A DNA stretch of 35,353 nt from an uncultured Clostridia bacterium (GTDB lineage: Bacteria > Bacillota > Clostridia > Christensenellales > UBA3700): NCBI GenBank assembly GCA_947174325.1, contig CAMWIL010000006.1, positions 1 to 35,353 of the forward strand, read 5' to 3'. The translations under genes were made by a program, and so were the position numbers. This document shows positions 34,731 through 35,353 of the stretch, piece after piece. The notes beneath the pieces are model-generated. The model did not search any database and had not been told where the DNA came from. It saw only the letters and a list, made by a program, of their open reading frames with translations. Within the stretch, counting starts at the first letter, position 1. Each line of letters opens with the position of its first letter.

Positions 34731-34760
34731 ATTATATAAGTAAAGAATTAACAATAACAA
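34731..34760 (-). promoter_or_regulatory. sigma-A promoter of the SPOR-like gene
   Basis: TTGTTA and TATAAT with an 18-bp spacer on the minus strand. The -10 box directly precedes the TTG used by the ORF track as start, which supports the later ATG at 34686. Confidence 0.6.
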
Positions 34761-34774
34761 TTTTTGTATAGATA

Positions 34775-34804
34775 GAGTTTCCTTGACGTTGCTCGAAATG
34801 ACAG
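34775..34804. repeat. decayed copy of a dispersed CATTTCGAGC-type repeat
   Basis: GAGTTTCCTTGACGTTGCTC, continuing GAAATGACAG, closely resembles a short intergenic repeat common in many bacterial genomes (of the form GAGATTTCTCGACT..GCTCGAAATGACA). It lies between dCMP deaminase and the SPOR-like gene. Only one copy is in the window and identification is from memory. Confidence 0.4.
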
Positions 34805-34813
34805 AGTCGAAAA

Positions 34814-35266
34814 TTACTGCTCTTTGTACTTCTCTACCAAAACTTCCGCCTGCTTGAACAAGCTCATAGAAAATTCATCGGGGTAACCGAATTTGTAAAC
34901 TACGCGTTTGATACCCGCGTTGATGATCATCTTCGCGCAAATAACGCAAGGTTGGTGAGTGCAATAAAGCGTTGCGCCGTCAACGGAAATACCTAGTTTT
35001 GCAGCTTGGATAATAGCGTTCTGTTCCGCATGCACGGCATAGCAAAGTTCGTGACGCGTGCCCGATTCGATACCGAGTTTTACGCGCAGACACTCCCCTT
35101 TTTCTACGCAAGAAAGAATTCCCGACGACGCGCCGTTGTAACCCGTAGTAAGTATTCTCTTGTCTTTGACGATGACCGCTCCGACGTGTCTGTCAGTCTT
35201 AAAACAACTCGACCAGCCCGCCACAGTCTCCGCCATTTCCATAAATCTATCGTCCCATTTGTTCAT
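34814..35266 (-). CDS. dCMP deaminase, ComEB type
   Basis: A 150-residue zinc enzyme converting dCMP to dUMP for thymidylate synthesis. The catalytic zinc motif is H79-A-E81 (VHAEQNAI) with C107 and C110 ([10 protein letters not shown]). The preceding CVEKGEC..RHELC segment and the YNGASSG substrate loop are typical of dCMP deaminases rather than tRNA or cytidine deaminases. I start at MNKWDDRF, which has GAGGT 6 nt upstream. The track's 15 extra residues are not conserved in the family as I know it. The region upstream to the window edge holds no other feature I can name. Confidence 0.93.
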   Translation of the reverse strand: MNKWDDRFMEMAETVAGWSSCFKTDRHVGAVIVKDKRILTTGYNGASSGILSCVEKGECLRVKLGIESGTRHELCYAVHAEQNAIIQAAKLGISVDGATLYCTHQPCVICAKMIINAGIKRVVYKFGYPDEFSMSLFKQAEVLVEKYKEQ

Positions 35267-35353
35267 AAGTACCTCGTATTCCTTGCGCAGTATAATATAT
35301 ACGGTCTTCATCTCCCTGCCGAGAGCAAAAGCCGCATATATATAATATTGAAT

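Overview
The window looks like a chromosomal segment of a low-to-moderate-GC Bacillota, probably an uncultured gut-type Clostridia. Supporting points are a Gram-positive-type dnaG-rpoD-trmK-Nif3-zinc-ribbon cluster, a 6S RNA, a lysine riboswitch ahead of asd-dapA-dapB, strong GGAGG-type ribosome binding sites, and sigma-A-like promoters, nine of which I could place by eye (eight with 17-bp spacers, one with 18). No phage, IS transposase, CRISPR array or rRNA is visible. Species cannot be named from the sequence.

Layout. 1-513: tail of an unrecognised gene, then a tRNA-Thr(CGT) whose 3' end is duplicated 196 bp downstream, with two terminator-like hairpins. 514-2650 (minus): asnS, a 6S RNA with its own promoter and terminator, then a spacer holding a possible decayed ORF and a 138-bp foldback. 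2648-8779 (minus): pgsA, a small membrane protein, valS, a HAD phosphatase and two coupled membrane proteins. 8930-10765 (minus): a leucine-rich-repeat protein without an export signal. 10914-13539 (plus): a three-gene ABC importer of the SsuABC/TauABC/NMT1 type. 13566-19029 (minus): a YkvI-like membrane protein, and a group of membrane protein, methyltransferase, Hsp33 and a large helical-repeat protein. 19179-22211 (plus): lysine riboswitch, asd, dapA and dapB, the committed steps toward diaminopimelate and lysine. 22294-27857 (minus): dnaG, rpoD, trmK, Nif3-like, zinc-ribbon coiled-coil and a small membrane protein, that is, replication priming, the housekeeping sigma factor and tRNA modification. 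28022-33370 (minus): a 1782-residue surface protein. 33709-35266 (minus): a SPOR-like membrane protein and dCMP deaminase.

Most of the window is ordinary housekeeping. The least explained part is 28-34.7 kb. There an exported N-terminal DUF6273-like domain and many MBG/Ig-like repeats are joined through membrane helices to a charged tail with VEK-type repeats and a distinct C-terminal domain. The promoter of this gene is bracketed by a 20-bp perfect inverted repeat, one copy of which is itself a near-perfect 26-bp palindrome. A membrane-anchored SPOR-like protein is encoded immediately upstream. Together these are the best candidate for an undescribed envelope system with dedicated regulation. 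Function assignments there are inference only.
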